Positions 32,447 to 40,784 of a DNA stretch of 45,523 bases are shown here, piece after piece; within the stretch, counting starts at the first letter, position 1, and every line of letters begins with the position of its first letter. Under the pieces are notes generated by a model. The model made no database searches, had not been told where the DNA came from, and saw only the letters and a program-made list of their open reading frames with translations. Source of the stretch: Nitrospina sp. (GTDB taxonomy: Bacteria > Nitrospinota > Nitrospinia > Nitrospinales > Nitrospinaceae); the NCBI GenBank assembly GCA_020430445.1, contig JAGQJZ010000004.1, forward strand, positions 1 to 45,523. Reading direction: 5' to 3'. A program made the translations under genes and the position numbers.

Positions 32447-33220
32447 CTATTGTTCAGGATAAGTTTTCGCTAAAAACCCGCCCAGGGTTTTGAAGTAAAG
32501 GTTGTCCGGGGCGAACAGGATGTCGTTGTGCCCAACGCCCTGCAGGATTTCCAGTTCCTTGTTGTCCGATCCTGCGTTCTCGAAATTCAGTTCCGCTTCG
32601 TGGGGCTCGATCAGAAAATCCTCGGCACCGTGCATGATCAACAAAGGACATTTCACGTTGCGGATTTTCCGGCTGTTGTTGTACAGCGCGTCTTCCTCCG
32701 GCGTCGTCTCCCCAATCTGCAGGCCGCGCCGTTGCACGAGAGGGATCGGGTCGGCGTAACCACTTTCGATCACGCAGGCGCTGATTTCCGGAAAACGGGA
32801 GCACAATTCGATCGCCGAGGCGCTGCCCAGGGACCGGCCCATGACCCCCACCCTTTTCTGCAGTTTTTGCTGCTTTCCCAGAAACTCATAGATCCGAGTC
32901 GCGTCTTCCAGAGCGTCTTTCAAGGTGGGGATTCCTCCGCTTTTTCCGTATCCCCGATATTCGCAGACAATGAATTCGCCTCCGAGAGCACTGAAGACGG
33001 GCGATAGTTCGTCATAATCGCTCACAATCTCCCCGTTCCCGTGGAAATATAAAAGACTGAAACGGGCGCCGGGGTTTGGATGGATCCTGACATGAACCGC
33101 GACCCCGTCTTCCACAGGAACGAAAAGATCCTCCGCATTGCCCGGCGTGGCTCCGTGATCGGGCCGCGGAAAAAACAGATTGCGGTTAAATTCAGCAGAA
33201 TCAAAGATGGAACGGCTCAT
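32447..33220 (-). CDS. Alpha/beta hydrolase (ABHD13/BEM46-like)
   Basis: 257 residues. The fold signatures are all visible: oxyanion segment LLYFHGNGEIVSDYDEL, the FIVCEYRGYGKSGG strand-turn, the nucleophile elbow GRSLGSASA (catalytic Ser), the acid in MHGAEDFLIEPHE and the catalytic His in GVGHNDI. YFHGNGE and YRGYGKS are typical of the ABHD12/13-BEM46 group of serine hydrolases. Substrate unknown; an esterase or thioesterase is likely. It is upstream of the acidic-tailed LRR gene in the same direction and divergent from aconitase. Confidence 0.9.
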   Translation of the reverse strand: MSRSIFDSAEFNRNLFFPRPDHGATPGNAEDLFVPVEDGVAVHVRIHPNPGARFSLLYFHGNGEIVSDYDELSPVFSALGGEFIVCEYRGYGKSGGIPTLKDALEDATRIYEFLGKQQKLQKRVGVMGRSLGSASAIELCSRFPEISACVIESGYADPIPLVQRRGLQIGETTPEEDALYNNSRKIRNVKCPLLIMHGAEDFLIEPHEAELNFENAGSDNKELEILQGVGHNDILFAPDNLYFKTLGGFLAKTYPEQ

Positions 33221-33465
33221 CCCGGCAACTCTCAGGCAATCGTTCGAATAAAACGATATAAATTTTTGTTTTAAGTAATGTTTTTAAACTCTTACGGCCT
33301 GACCCGGTTCCTGAAATTATTTGTATTTCAGGAGGAATCATGGCAAAATCCCCAACCGTTACCCAAATGAATTGCGCTCTTCCTTCGCTTTTTTCATTCC
33401 AAACACCCTGTCTGGTTGAGCGAAGGGGATAATATAACATCTTTTAAAGTCCAAAGGAGAAGTCA

Positions 33466-35727
33466 ATGTTACTGGATGCAGCACCAATTGAAAAACTGTA
33501 TCAGTCCATGGGGGAAAGAATCGAAGCGATCCGCAAGAGCCTGGGTCGGCCCCTCACTATTGTCGAAAAAATTCTTTACAGCCACATGGATCCGGCGACC
33601 GACTTTTCCAAGCTGGAACGGGGTGTCTCCAATATCTACCTCAATGCCGATCGCGTGGCCATGCAGGACGCCACCGCGCAGATGGCCATTCTTCAGTTCA
33701 TGTCGGCACAGATTCCTGAAGTGCAGGTTCCTTCCACGGTTCACTGTGACCATCTGATCCAGGCCTACACCGGCTCGGCGGAAGACCTCAAAAGCGCCAT
33801 CCAGACCAACAAGGAGGTTTACGATTTCCTTGAGTCGGCGGCAATGAAATACAACATGGGCTTCTGGAAGCCCGGCTCCGGCATCATCCATCAGGTGGTG
33901 TTCGAAAACTACGCCTGTCCGGGCACCGTCATCATCGGCACGGACTCCCACACCCCGAACGCGGGCGGCATGGGCTGTATCGCCATCGGCGTGGGCGGCG
34001 CGGACGCGGTCGACGTCATGACCGGTCAGCCGTTCATGACCCGCATGCCCAAACTCGTCGGTGTTCACCTGAAAGGCAAGATGAGCGGCTGGACCTCGGC
34101 GAAGGACATCATCCTGAAAGTCGCCACCATGCTGACCGCCAAGGGCGGCACGGGCCGCATCCTCGAATACTTCGGTGAAGGCGCGCGTTCCCTCAGCGCC
34201 ACCGGCAAAGGCACCGTCACCAACATGGGTGCGGAAATCGGCGCCACCACCTCGACCTTCGGTTACGATGAAAGCCTGGACGTGTACCTCCGCAAGACGG
34301 AGCGCGACGCCATCGCCGACCTGGCCAAGAAATACGCGGCCAATCTGGTCTCGGACCCGGAAGTCGAACAGGATCCGAAAAAGTTCTACGACGAAGTTTA
34401 TGAAATCGACCTGTCCACGCTGGAACCGCACATTGTCGGCCCGCACACTCCGGACCTCGGCCGCACGGTTTCCGAAATCGGCGCCGAAACCGACGAGAAA
34501 GGCTATCCGGAAGGCGTTTCCGCCGCTCTTATCGGTTCCTGCACCAATTCGAGCTACGAGGACCTCACCCGCGCGGTGAGCCTGGTGCGCCAGGCCAAGG
34601 CAGCCGGCTTGAAAGCAAAATCCAACCTGCTGGTCACGCCGGGCTCGGAACGTATTTTCGAGACGATCTCCCGTGACGGCATCATGAAGGATTTCCAGGA
34701 CGTCGGCGCAACGGTTCTGGCCAATGCCTGTGGCCCCTGTATCGGCCAGTGGAAGCGTGACGACATCCAGAAAGGCGACAAGAACAGCATCATCAGCTCC
34801 TACAACCGCAACTTTGCGAAGAGGAATGATGGCAATCCGGAGACGCTGAGTTTCATCAGTTCACCGGAAATCGTCGTGGCCTACGCCTTCGCGGGCACCC
34901 TGAAGTTCAACCCGCTGACCGACAGCATCAAGACCGATGACGGCAAGGAGTTCAAATTCTCCCCGCCCACCGGCGAGGTGTTTCCGGACCAGGGTTATGC
35001 GTCGAAAGACAGCGGCTACCTGGCTCCCACAAAGTCCGGCGAAGTCATCATCGACCCGAGCAGCGAGCGCCTGGCGTTCCTCGATCCGTTCCCGAAACAG
35101 GATCCGGTCGCGGACTACCAGGACCTGTTCGTCCTGTTCAAAGCCCAGGGCAAGTGCACCACCGACCACATTTCCCAGGCCGGTCCGTGGCTGAAATTCC
35201 GCGGCCATCTGGACAACATCAGTAACAACCTGTTCCTCGGCGCGACCAATTTCTTCGGTGGCGGCACGGGTACGGGAACGAACCTGATGACCGGTGAAGC
35301 CGACGTGGAATTGAACAAAATCGCCCGCCACTACAAGGAAAACGGCAAGGGCTGGGTCATTTTCGCTGATGAAAACATCGGGGAAGGTTCCAGCCGCGAG
35401 CATGCCGCCATGGAACCCCGCCATATGGGGTGTCTGGCCATGGTCGCGAAATCCTACGCCCGTATCTTTGAGGCGAACCTGAAAAAGCAGGGCGTTCTGC
35501 CGTTCACGTTCTCCAACAAGGACGACTACGAAAAGATCCAGCAGAAGGACAAGGTTTCCTTCAAGGATCTGGACAAGCTTCAGGCGGGAGCGCCGGTCAC
35601 CATGACGCTCACCCATGAAGACGGTTCGTCCGAGGACCTGTCGGTCAACCACACCCTCAACGATCAGGAAATCGAGTGGTTCTACGCCGGTTCGGCGCTG
35701 AACTACGTCGGCCAGCAGAAGGGCTGA
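33466..35727 (+). CDS. Aconitate hydratase, mitochondrial type
   Basis: 753 residues, shorter than bacterial AcnA (about 890) and equal in size to mitochondrial aconitase. The [4Fe-4S] cluster ligands are Cys359 (IGSCTNSS), Cys422 and Cys425 (NACGPCIG), almost identical in position to the mitochondrial enzyme. Other active-site motifs are seen: VPSTVHCDHLIQA, GTDSHTPNAGGMG, GKCTTDHISQAGPW and ENIGEGSSREHAAMEPRHMG. It interconverts citrate and isocitrate in the oxidative or reductive TCA cycle. The ribosome binding site is AAAGGAGA. It is a single-gene unit ended by a strong terminator. I leave the symbol blank because acnA/acnB do not fit this class. Confidence 0.95.
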   Translation: MLLDAAPIEKLYQSMGERIEAIRKSLGRPLTIVEKILYSHMDPATDFSKLERGVSNIYLNADRVAMQDATAQMAILQFMSAQIPEVQVPSTVHCDHLIQAYTGSAEDLKSAIQTNKEVYDFLESAAMKYNMGFWKPGSGIIHQVVFENYACPGTVIIGTDSHTPNAGGMGCIAIGVGGADAVDVMTGQPFMTRMPKLVGVHLKGKMSGWTSAKDIILKVATMLTAKGGTGRILEYFGEGARSLSATGKGTVTNMGAEIGATTSTFGYDESLDVYLRKTERDAIADLAKKYAANLVSDPEVEQDPKKFYDEVYEIDLSTLEPHIVGPHTPDLGRTVSEIGAETDEKGYPEGVSAALIGSCTNSSYEDLTRAVSLVRQAKAAGLKAKSNLLVTPGSERIFETISRDGIMKDFQDVGATVLANACGPCIGQWKRDDIQKGDKNSIISSYNRNFAKRNDGNPETLSFISSPEIVVAYAFAGTLKFNPLTDSIKTDDGKEFKFSPPTGEVFPDQGYASKDSGYLAPTKSGEVIIDPSSERLAFLDPFPKQDPVADYQDLFVLFKAQGKCTTDHISQAGPWLKFRGHLDNISNNLFLGATNFFGGGTGTGTNLMTGEADVELNKIARHYKENGKGWVIFADENIGEGSSREHAAMEPRHMGCLAMVAKSYARIFEANLKKQGVLPFTFSNKDDYEKIQQKDKVSFKDLDKLQAGAPVTMTLTHEDGSSEDLSVNHTLNDQEIEWFYAGSALNYVGQQKG

Positions 35728-35746
35728 GTGGTTTAAACTGAAAAAG

Positions 35747-35787
35747 AAAACCCGGGAGGACTGTCGAGTCCTTCCGGGTTTTTTATT
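35747..35787 (+). terminator. Intrinsic terminator after aconitase
   Basis: A 14-pair stem (AACCCGGGAGGACT with AGTCCTTCCGGGTT, one G-T pair) around a 4-base loop, preceded by AAAA and followed by TTTTATT. It lies 20 bases past the aconitase stop. The A-run on the left means it could also work for minus-strand transcripts, but the gene there (35799-35993) reads toward it, so it may serve both. Confidence 0.9.
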
Positions 35788-35798
35788 GTCCGATCGAG

Positions 35799-35993
35799 TC
35801 AACCATGAGGGGTGAGCCGTATCCATCCCTTTTTCTTGCCGCTTCGCCAGTTGATCTTTCCCCATTCCCCCTTCTGTTGCATCAACACCACGCGGGTTCC
35901 CAGGTTCAGGCGGTTGCAGATTTCGCCTTCCGGCTTTAAGTGGACGGTGCTGGCTTTCTTGAGCAGGAAGGAACTGCCGTTCGACAGTTCCAT
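35799..35993 (-). CDS. Stand-alone bacterial SH3 domain protein
   Basis: 64 residues. The sequence STVHLKPEGEICNRLNLGTRVVLMQQKGEWGKI then KKKGWIRL is a complete SH3_3-type domain (pattern lNvR.gP...s.vi..l..G..v.v....g.W..V....G..GWv). The ATG at 35993 follows a GTG; no clear ribosome binding site is seen, so expression may depend on coupling with the M48 protease gene that stops 20 bases upstream. No signal peptide is present, which is odd for a domain normally found on exported proteins. It may be the displaced C-terminal domain of the protease. Confidence 0.65.
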   Translation of the reverse strand: MELSNGSSFLLKKASTVHLKPEGEICNRLNLGTRVVLMQQKGEWGKINWRSGKKKGWIRLTPHG

Positions 35994-36012
35994 CACGAGG
36001 TTGGAAACGGGT

Positions 36013-37131
36013 TCAGCGGAACTTGTAGTGGAATTTGTTTTCAGGAGCGATCTCCTGTTTCTTGCTCGGTAACGGACGCAGGTCCAGCATTTGCCGGATT
36101 TCCGATTTGCCTTCGCGCACCAGTTTCAGCAGCATTCCGGGCTCCGGTTTATCTTCCGGCCGCATGCCGTTTAAAATGGCGATGTCCATATCCTTTTTGG
36201 GGTCGTCCAGTTCCGTTTTGGCGATACTGGTGAAGGTGTCGCCTTCCTTGACCGTGTAGATATCAATATACTGCGGCTTGTACTGCCGCCGGTCCCGGGA
36301 GTGCCGCTTGCCGCCGTAGGTGATTCCCTTGATATGTTTCAGGAAGTTCTCCCGGTTCTTGTGGGTGACCTTGTTGCCGCGGTTGTTGATCGAGTCCGCC
36401 AGCGCATCGGCCTTGATGATGCGGATCTTGGTGTCCGGGTGGGTCGCCTGAAAGCTGTGGTAAGACTGCCCGGACATGATCTCCTGCTGACGCAGGGTGC
36501 GGAAAAAATTGATCGCGCTTTTGGGATCGTACCCTGCTTCGTAGGCATTCATCAGCCCGTGCGCGTCCGATTCCAGTTCCGCGTCCCGGCCGTAGCCCAG
36601 GTTGATCGTGCTGAACAACTGGGTGCTGATCGCAAGCCATTGCCCGGCGTTTTTGGGGCTGGCAATGGCGCCTCCGATCGCCAGAATCTGTGCGCCGATG
36701 GCGCGCACCATGGCCTCGGCTCCGTGATGATTCACCACATGGCCGATCTCGTGCCCCAGGACCCCCGCCAGTTCCGCCTCGTCGTTCATGACGGCCAGGA
36801 TTCCCCGCGTCACATAGATATAGCCCCCCGGAAGCGCGAAAGCGTTGATCTCCGGACTGTCGACGACCTTGAAAAAGTATTTGTCGAATTCGGGATTGCT
36901 CAGGGAAGAAACCAGATGCTGGCCGATTTCATTGACGTAAATCTGCAGGGATTTGTCGGGGTACAACCCGTACTGGGCAATGACCTGGGGGTCGGCCCCC
37001 TGCCCCATGGAGATCTCGGTTTCCTTGTCGACGAAAGGAACGGAGAGCGAAAGCGAAGGAAGGATGAGCAACAGCAGGATCAGACAGCACCCGGCGAATT
37101 TGAACAATTTCCTGCAAATGGAAAATTTCAC
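36013..37131 (-). CDS. M48 family zinc metalloprotease (BepA-like) with a LysM-like C-terminus
   Basis: 372 residues. Signal peptide or anchor at about 12-30 with an internal GCCLIL segment. The zinc motif HEIGH has His127, Glu128 and His131, and GRDAELESDAHG supplies the third ligand. The region after residue 255 is basic, then about residues 295-345 (IDIYTVKEGDTFTSIAKTELDDPKKDMDIAILNG in parts: YTVKEGDTFTSIAK, DIAILNGMRPEDKPEPGMLLKLV) form a LysM-like module. BepA-type proteases degrade misassembled outer-membrane proteins in the periplasm. It sits in a three-gene unit with a YfgM-like gene upstream and an SH3 gene downstream. Confidence 0.9.
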   Translation of the reverse strand: MKFSICRKLFKFAGCCLILLLLILPSLSLSVPFVDKETEISMGQGADPQVIAQYGLYPDKSLQIYVNEIGQHLVSSLSNPEFDKYFFKVVDSPEINAFALPGGYIYVTRGILAVMNDEAELAGVLGHEIGHVVNHHGAEAMVRAIGAQILAIGGAIASPKNAGQWLAISTQLFSTINLGYGRDAELESDAHGLMNAYEAGYDPKSAINFFRTLRQQEIMSGQSYHSFQATHPDTKIRIIKADALADSINNRGNKVTHKNRENFLKHIKGITYGGKRHSRDRRQYKPQYIDIYTVKEGDTFTSIAKTELDDPKKDMDIAILNGMRPEDKPEPGMLLKLVREGKSEIRQMLDLRPLPSKKQEIAPENKFHYKFR

Positions 37132-37154
37132 CGGGGAGTCCTTGTTTCAGTTGA

Positions 37155-37844
37155 TCAGGAACCGCCCTCCAACTGTTTTAACTGGAGTTGAACGCGGCTG
37201 AGATCGGGATGGTCGGGGAATTTGGTTGTCAGATCCCGTAAAATCAGTTTGGCGTTTTCCTTGTCGCCACTTAACTCATAAGCGCGGGCCAGACCGGTAT
37301 ATTCATAGAATACCGGTAATGGACCGGGATTGTCTATAATCGATTTGTAAATCTCAATCGCGGCTTTGTAATCCTTTTTCCCCTCCATCACATGCGCCAG
37401 GCCCCGCCGGGCCAGGTCCTTGACCAGCAAGTCGGCCCCGGCATTGTCCCGGATTTCGCGGTATTCCTTTTCAGCTTCCTGATATTTTTCAAACCGGTAA
37501 TAGGCATCGGCCAAAAGCAGGTGCGCCCGCTTTTTCTGTTTTCCCTCATCAAATTCCCCAAATTTGCCTTTAAGATCTCCCAGGATTTTATCCGGTGAAG
37601 CGTCCTTTTCTTTTTCCAGCATCTGCTGCATCTGGAAGTACAGCTCTTCCATTGAGAGGGTCTTCTTGAATTGTTGCTTCTGGTAAATGCCGAGTCCGGC
37701 GGCAATGAGAACAATGCTCACCAGAAGAATGGCCAGGGGAACCTTGTTGACCAGCAGCCGCTCCATGAACTGGTTGCTGGCCGAATAGAATGGGTCCGGG
37801 TCTTTTAACAGATGCTTGCGGGAAGTTTTGGGGTCAGTGGCCAT
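37155..37844 (-). CDS. YfgM-like membrane-anchored tetratricopeptide protein
   Basis: 229 residues. One membrane segment at about 37-55 (VPLAILLVSIVLIAAGLGIY) anchors a soluble, helical domain. That domain contains TPR-like pairs: LLADAYYRFEKYQEAEKEYREI, RRGLAHVMEGKKDYKAAIEIYKSII and YEYTGLARAYELSGDKENAKLILRDL (each shown as a short extract of its repeat). The topology and length match YfgM (DUF2133), which in E. coli associates with SecYEG and periplasmic chaperones. It starts a three-gene operon with the M48 protease and SH3 genes, 23 bases ahead of the protease. Confidence 0.8.
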   Translation of the reverse strand: MATDPKTSRKHLLKDPDPFYSASNQFMERLLVNKVPLAILLVSIVLIAAGLGIYQKQQFKKTLSMEELYFQMQQMLEKEKDASPDKILGDLKGKFGEFDEGKQKKRAHLLLADAYYRFEKYQEAEKEYREIRDNAGADLLVKDLARRGLAHVMEGKKDYKAAIEIYKSIIDNPGPLPVFYEYTGLARAYELSGDKENAKLILRDLTTKFPDHPDLSRVQLQLKQLEGGS

Positions 37845-37949
37845 GAATGAAATGAGTCGGTGTTTGTTAATGAATGGGGAAGTCAGGTAAAAGAATCTGT
37901 AATTTAATCACAAAGGTATAGCCCTTACAAGCCTAATTTTACAAGGGTT

Positions 37950-37979
37950 TTGCTAACCCCCGGTGAAATGGGGTACTAT
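37950..37979 (+). promoter_or_regulatory. Candidate sigma-70 promoter of gpsA-larB
   Basis: TTGCTA (37950-37955) and TACTAT (37974-37979) are 18 bases apart. Transcription would begin near 37986, about 35 bases before the TTG start of gpsA. The match is moderate (4 of 6 for each element). Confidence 0.4.
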
Positions 37980-38020
37980 ATTGGACTTTTGCGAACTCTC
38001 GATCTGGTAGAAACAACGCC

Positions 38021-39055
38021 TTGAAACCTGAAGACACCAACATAGCGGTCCTGGGTGCGGGGAGCTGGGGCACCGCCCTGGCGCTCCATCTGGGCCAACA
38101 GGGATATCCCGTCAACCTGTGGGTATTCGAACCCGACCTGGCGGAAGAGATGGCGGACACGCGGGAGAACGCGCGATTCCTCCCCGGACACCGGCTTCCA
38201 CACAATGTCGTGCCCTCGAACCATATCGACGAAGTGCTCCAGAACCGGGACGTCGTCGTCATCGTCACACCGTCGCACGTCATCGGCCCCCTGGCCAGGC
38301 GCTTGAAACCGTTGCTGAGCGGCGATCCACTCATTGTGAATGCCAGTAAGGGGTTGGAGGAGGAAACCCTGTTGACCGTGTCCCAGGTGCTGAGGCGGGA
38401 ATTGGGAGATGGTGCGAAACTGGCCACGCTTTCCGGACCGACGTTTGCCCGGGAAGTGGCCCGGCAGGTCCCCTCCACTATCGTCGCGGCTTCCCAAAAC
38501 ACCGTCAACACGGAAGCGGTACAGGCTATTTTCACAACCGAGAAATTCAGGGTCTTCACCAGCAGTGATCCGGTCGGCGTCGAAATCGGCGGGTCGATCA
38601 AAAACGTGATCGCCATTGCCGCCGGTATCTGCGACGGACTGGGGCTGGGCCACAACACGCGCGCCGGGCTCATCACCCGCGGCCTGGTCGAGATCAGCCG
38701 CATCGGCACCGCCATGGGAGCCCGTCCGGAAACCTTTTACGGTCTGTCCGGCTTGGGCGACCTGATCCTGACCTGCACCGGCGACCTGAGCCGGAACCGC
38801 ACGGTGGGATTGAAACTCGGCCAGGGGCAATCGCTTTCCCAGATCACCGCCGGCATGCAGACGGTCGCCGAGGGTATCAAAACAGTGAAATCCGCCTTTG
38901 CCCTCAAGGAAAAATACGGCATCCAGGCCTCCATTATCGAAGAAACCTACCGCGTCCTTTACGAGGAGAAAAGCCCGGCCAACGCCCTGGAAGACCTCAT
39001 GCGGGTGCAGATCAGCAACGAGTTTTCAGGCGTCAGGGGGATCGATGCAACCTGA
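38021..39055 (+). CDS. gpsA: Glycerol-3-phosphate dehydrogenase [NAD(P)+]
   Basis: 344 residues, starting at a TTG because no in-frame ATG precedes the NAD-binding strand (TNIAVLGAGSWGTALA). It reduces dihydroxyacetone phosphate to sn-glycerol-3-phosphate for phospholipid synthesis. Motifs: the Rossmann GAGSWGTA, IVTPSH, LIVNASKGLEEET, the SGPTFAREVA loop, the catalytic Lys in GGSIKNVIAIAAGICDGLGLG (GGSIKNVIA), and GLSGLGDLILTCTG. It overlaps larB by 11 bases, an unexpected operon partner. A weak GGTAG is the only ribosome binding site, so translation may be low. Confidence 0.95.
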   Translation: MKPEDTNIAVLGAGSWGTALALHLGQQGYPVNLWVFEPDLAEEMADTRENARFLPGHRLPHNVVPSNHIDEVLQNRDVVVIVTPSHVIGPLARRLKPLLSGDPLIVNASKGLEEETLLTVSQVLRRELGDGAKLATLSGPTFAREVARQVPSTIVAASQNTVNTEAVQAIFTTEKFRVFTSSDPVGVEIGGSIKNVIAIAAGICDGLGLGHNTRAGLITRGLVEISRIGTAMGARPETFYGLSGLGDLILTCTGDLSRNRTVGLKLGQGQSLSQITAGMQTVAEGIKTVKSAFALKEKYGIQASIIEETYRVLYEEKSPANALEDLMRVQISNEFSGVRGIDAT

Positions 39056-39800
39056 AGACATCAAGGCCATTCTGCAACAGACCGCCAAGGGTTCGCTGAA
39101 GGTTGAGGACGCACTCAAAAAACTCAAGGACCTCCCCTTCGAAAACCTGGACTTTGCCCGCATCGACCATCACCGGACCCTGCGTTCCGGAATCCCGGAA
39201 GTGGTTTACTGCCAGAGCAAAACCCCGCAACAGATCCAGTCCATTTTGAAGTCCCTGATCAAATCCGGAGCGGACGTTCTGGCCACGCGGCTGGGAGAAG
39301 ACGTCTACAAAAAAATCCGCAAACACCTTCCCGCCAAGGCGCGTTATCACGAAGCCGCCCGGGTGCTGGTGATCCAGAAGAGGAAAAAAAAGCCCGAGGG
39401 CAACGTGTGCGTCGTCACCGCCGGGACCTCCGACATTCCCGTGGCCGAGGAGGCCGCCGTGACGCTCGAAACCTTCGGCAGCCGGGTCACGCGGATCAAC
39501 GACGTGGGCGTGGCGGGGCTGCACCGGCTGCTCAACCGTCTGGACACGCTGCGGGAGTCCCGCGTGGTGCTGGCCGTTGCCGGAATGGAAGGCGCTCTGG
39601 TGAGCGTACTCGGGGGGCTTTTGGAACAACCGGTCATCGGGGTGCCGACGAGCGTCGGCTACGGCACTGCGTTTGGCGGGGTGGCGCCGCTGCTCACGAT
39701 GCTCAACAGTTGTTCGACCGGAATCGGGGTGGTGAATATCGACAATGGGTTCGGCGCCGCCTGCCTGGCGCACAAGATCAACCGGCTGGGTGCTCCCTGA
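39045..39800 (+). CDS. larB: Nickel-pincer cofactor biosynthesis protein LarB
   Basis: 251 residues from the ATG at 39045, inside the end of gpsA and preceded by CAGGGGG. The N-terminal region (IKAILQQTAKGSLKVEDALKKL, YCQSKTPQQIQSILKSL) is LarB-specific; the C-terminal half is an AIR-carboxylase (PurE-like) fold, with VVTAGTSDIPVAEEAAVTLE, AGMEGALVSVLGGL and VGVPTSVGYGTAFGG-like VIGVPTSVGYG. LarB carboxylates and hydrolyses nicotinic acid adenine dinucleotide to start synthesis of the nickel pincer cofactor. LarC is at 26565-27770. The stop overlaps the convergent epimerase gene by 23 bases. Confidence 0.93.
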   Translation: MQPEDIKAILQQTAKGSLKVEDALKKLKDLPFENLDFARIDHHRTLRSGIPEVVYCQSKTPQQIQSILKSLIKSGADVLATRLGEDVYKKIRKHLPAKARYHEAARVLVIQKRKKKPEGNVCVVTAGTSDIPVAEEAAVTLETFGSRVTRINDVGVAGLHRLLNRLDTLRESRVVLAVAGMEGALVSVLGGLLEQPVIGVPTSVGYGTAFGGVAPLLTMLNSCSTGIGVVNIDNGFGAACLAHKINRLGAP

Positions 39801-40776
39801 ACCACGCCACCATGCGTTTCCATCCTTCTTCCTGTGTCACCAGCGGAACATAACTCAAATCCCGGCGGGCGTTGGAAATATCGAAGTAATGGCTCTTCGC
39901 CAGTTGGGCCGCGAGGAACCGGGTCATTCGCGGTTCCGCTTCGACACTCATTCCCCGGTAAAAACCTTCCAGAATCCCTCCGATAAACGTCGCCAGCGGA
40001 TGCGACAGGGAACGCGTGACCGGCGGCAGGCCGAACTCGGCCAGCAACTGGTTGATCCAGTCCCACAGGTTCACCGGGTGACCGTCGCTCAGGAAATAGG
40101 CCCGCCCGGCGCAACCGGATGACGTCTGCAACGATTCCAGCGCCCGGATATGTCCTTCCACCGCGTTGTCGATGTAGATGATATCGACAAGGTTCTCCCC
40201 GTTGCCGACCCGCACCAGTTGCTTTTTGCTGGCCCGCTGCAGGATGCGCGGGATCAAATGCGGGTCTCCGGGACCGTAGATCAGGTGGGGACGCAGCGAC
40301 ACCGTCGCCAGCCCGCCCTCCCCGTTTGCCGACAGCACGCGCCGCTCTGCCTCGGCCTTGGTCCGTGGATAGTCCGACAAAAAAATTTCGGGATAAGGCG
40401 TCGTTTCATCGGCATTTTCCAGGTCGTGCGGAGCCGAAACAACGCTTGGAGAACTGGTGTAGATCAGGCGGGAAACCTGCTGAGACCGGCAGGCGTCGAT
40501 CACATTCTGCGTTCCGAGGACATTGGTTTCCTCAAACGCCCGGGCGGGACCCCAGATACCGGTGAGGGCCCCGGCATGGAACACCGCGTCCATGCCATCG
40601 CAGGCTTTTAAAACATCGTCAGGATTTTTAAGGTCACCCTGGACCTGCGTGATACTGGCGGGAAAATCCGCATAAGAGCGGCGGCCAAAGGTGTGAACGT
40701 CATAGCCCATCCCGGCCAATCGCAGGGCAATGTTCCTGCCCAGAAACCCGCCTCCACCTGTGACGAGCAATCGCAT
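39778..40776 (-). CDS. NAD-dependent epimerase/dehydratase (3-beta-HSD/OleD-like)
   Basis: 332 residues from the ATG at 40776, just after the tsaD stop; the open frame is 48 codons longer but those are in tsaD. Extended SDR features: NAD-binding GGGGFLGRNIALRL, VFHAGALTGIWGP, the catalytic SSPSVV, YPRTKAEAERRVL (Tyr-x3-Lys), and RPHLIYGPGDPHLIPRIL. The 3-beta-HSD/OleD type acts on 3-hydroxy/3-oxo lipids, such as 2-alkyl-3-oxoalkanoate or sterol-like substrates. No olefin-synthesis genes are nearby, so the substrate stays open. Likely co-transcribed with tsaD. Confidence 0.85.
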   Translation of the reverse strand: MRLLVTGGGGFLGRNIALRLAGMGYDVHTFGRRSYADFPASITQVQGDLKNPDDVLKACDGMDAVFHAGALTGIWGPARAFEETNVLGTQNVIDACRSQQVSRLIYTSSPSVVSAPHDLENADETTPYPEIFLSDYPRTKAEAERRVLSANGEGGLATVSLRPHLIYGPGDPHLIPRILQRASKKQLVRVGNGENLVDIIYIDNAVEGHIRALESLQTSSGCAGRAYFLSDGHPVNLWDWINQLLAEFGLPPVTRSLSHPLATFIGGILEGFYRGMSVEAEPRMTRFLAAQLAKSHYFDISNARRDLSYVPLVTQEEGWKRMVAWFREHPAG

Positions 40777-40784
40777 GGCGTGGA

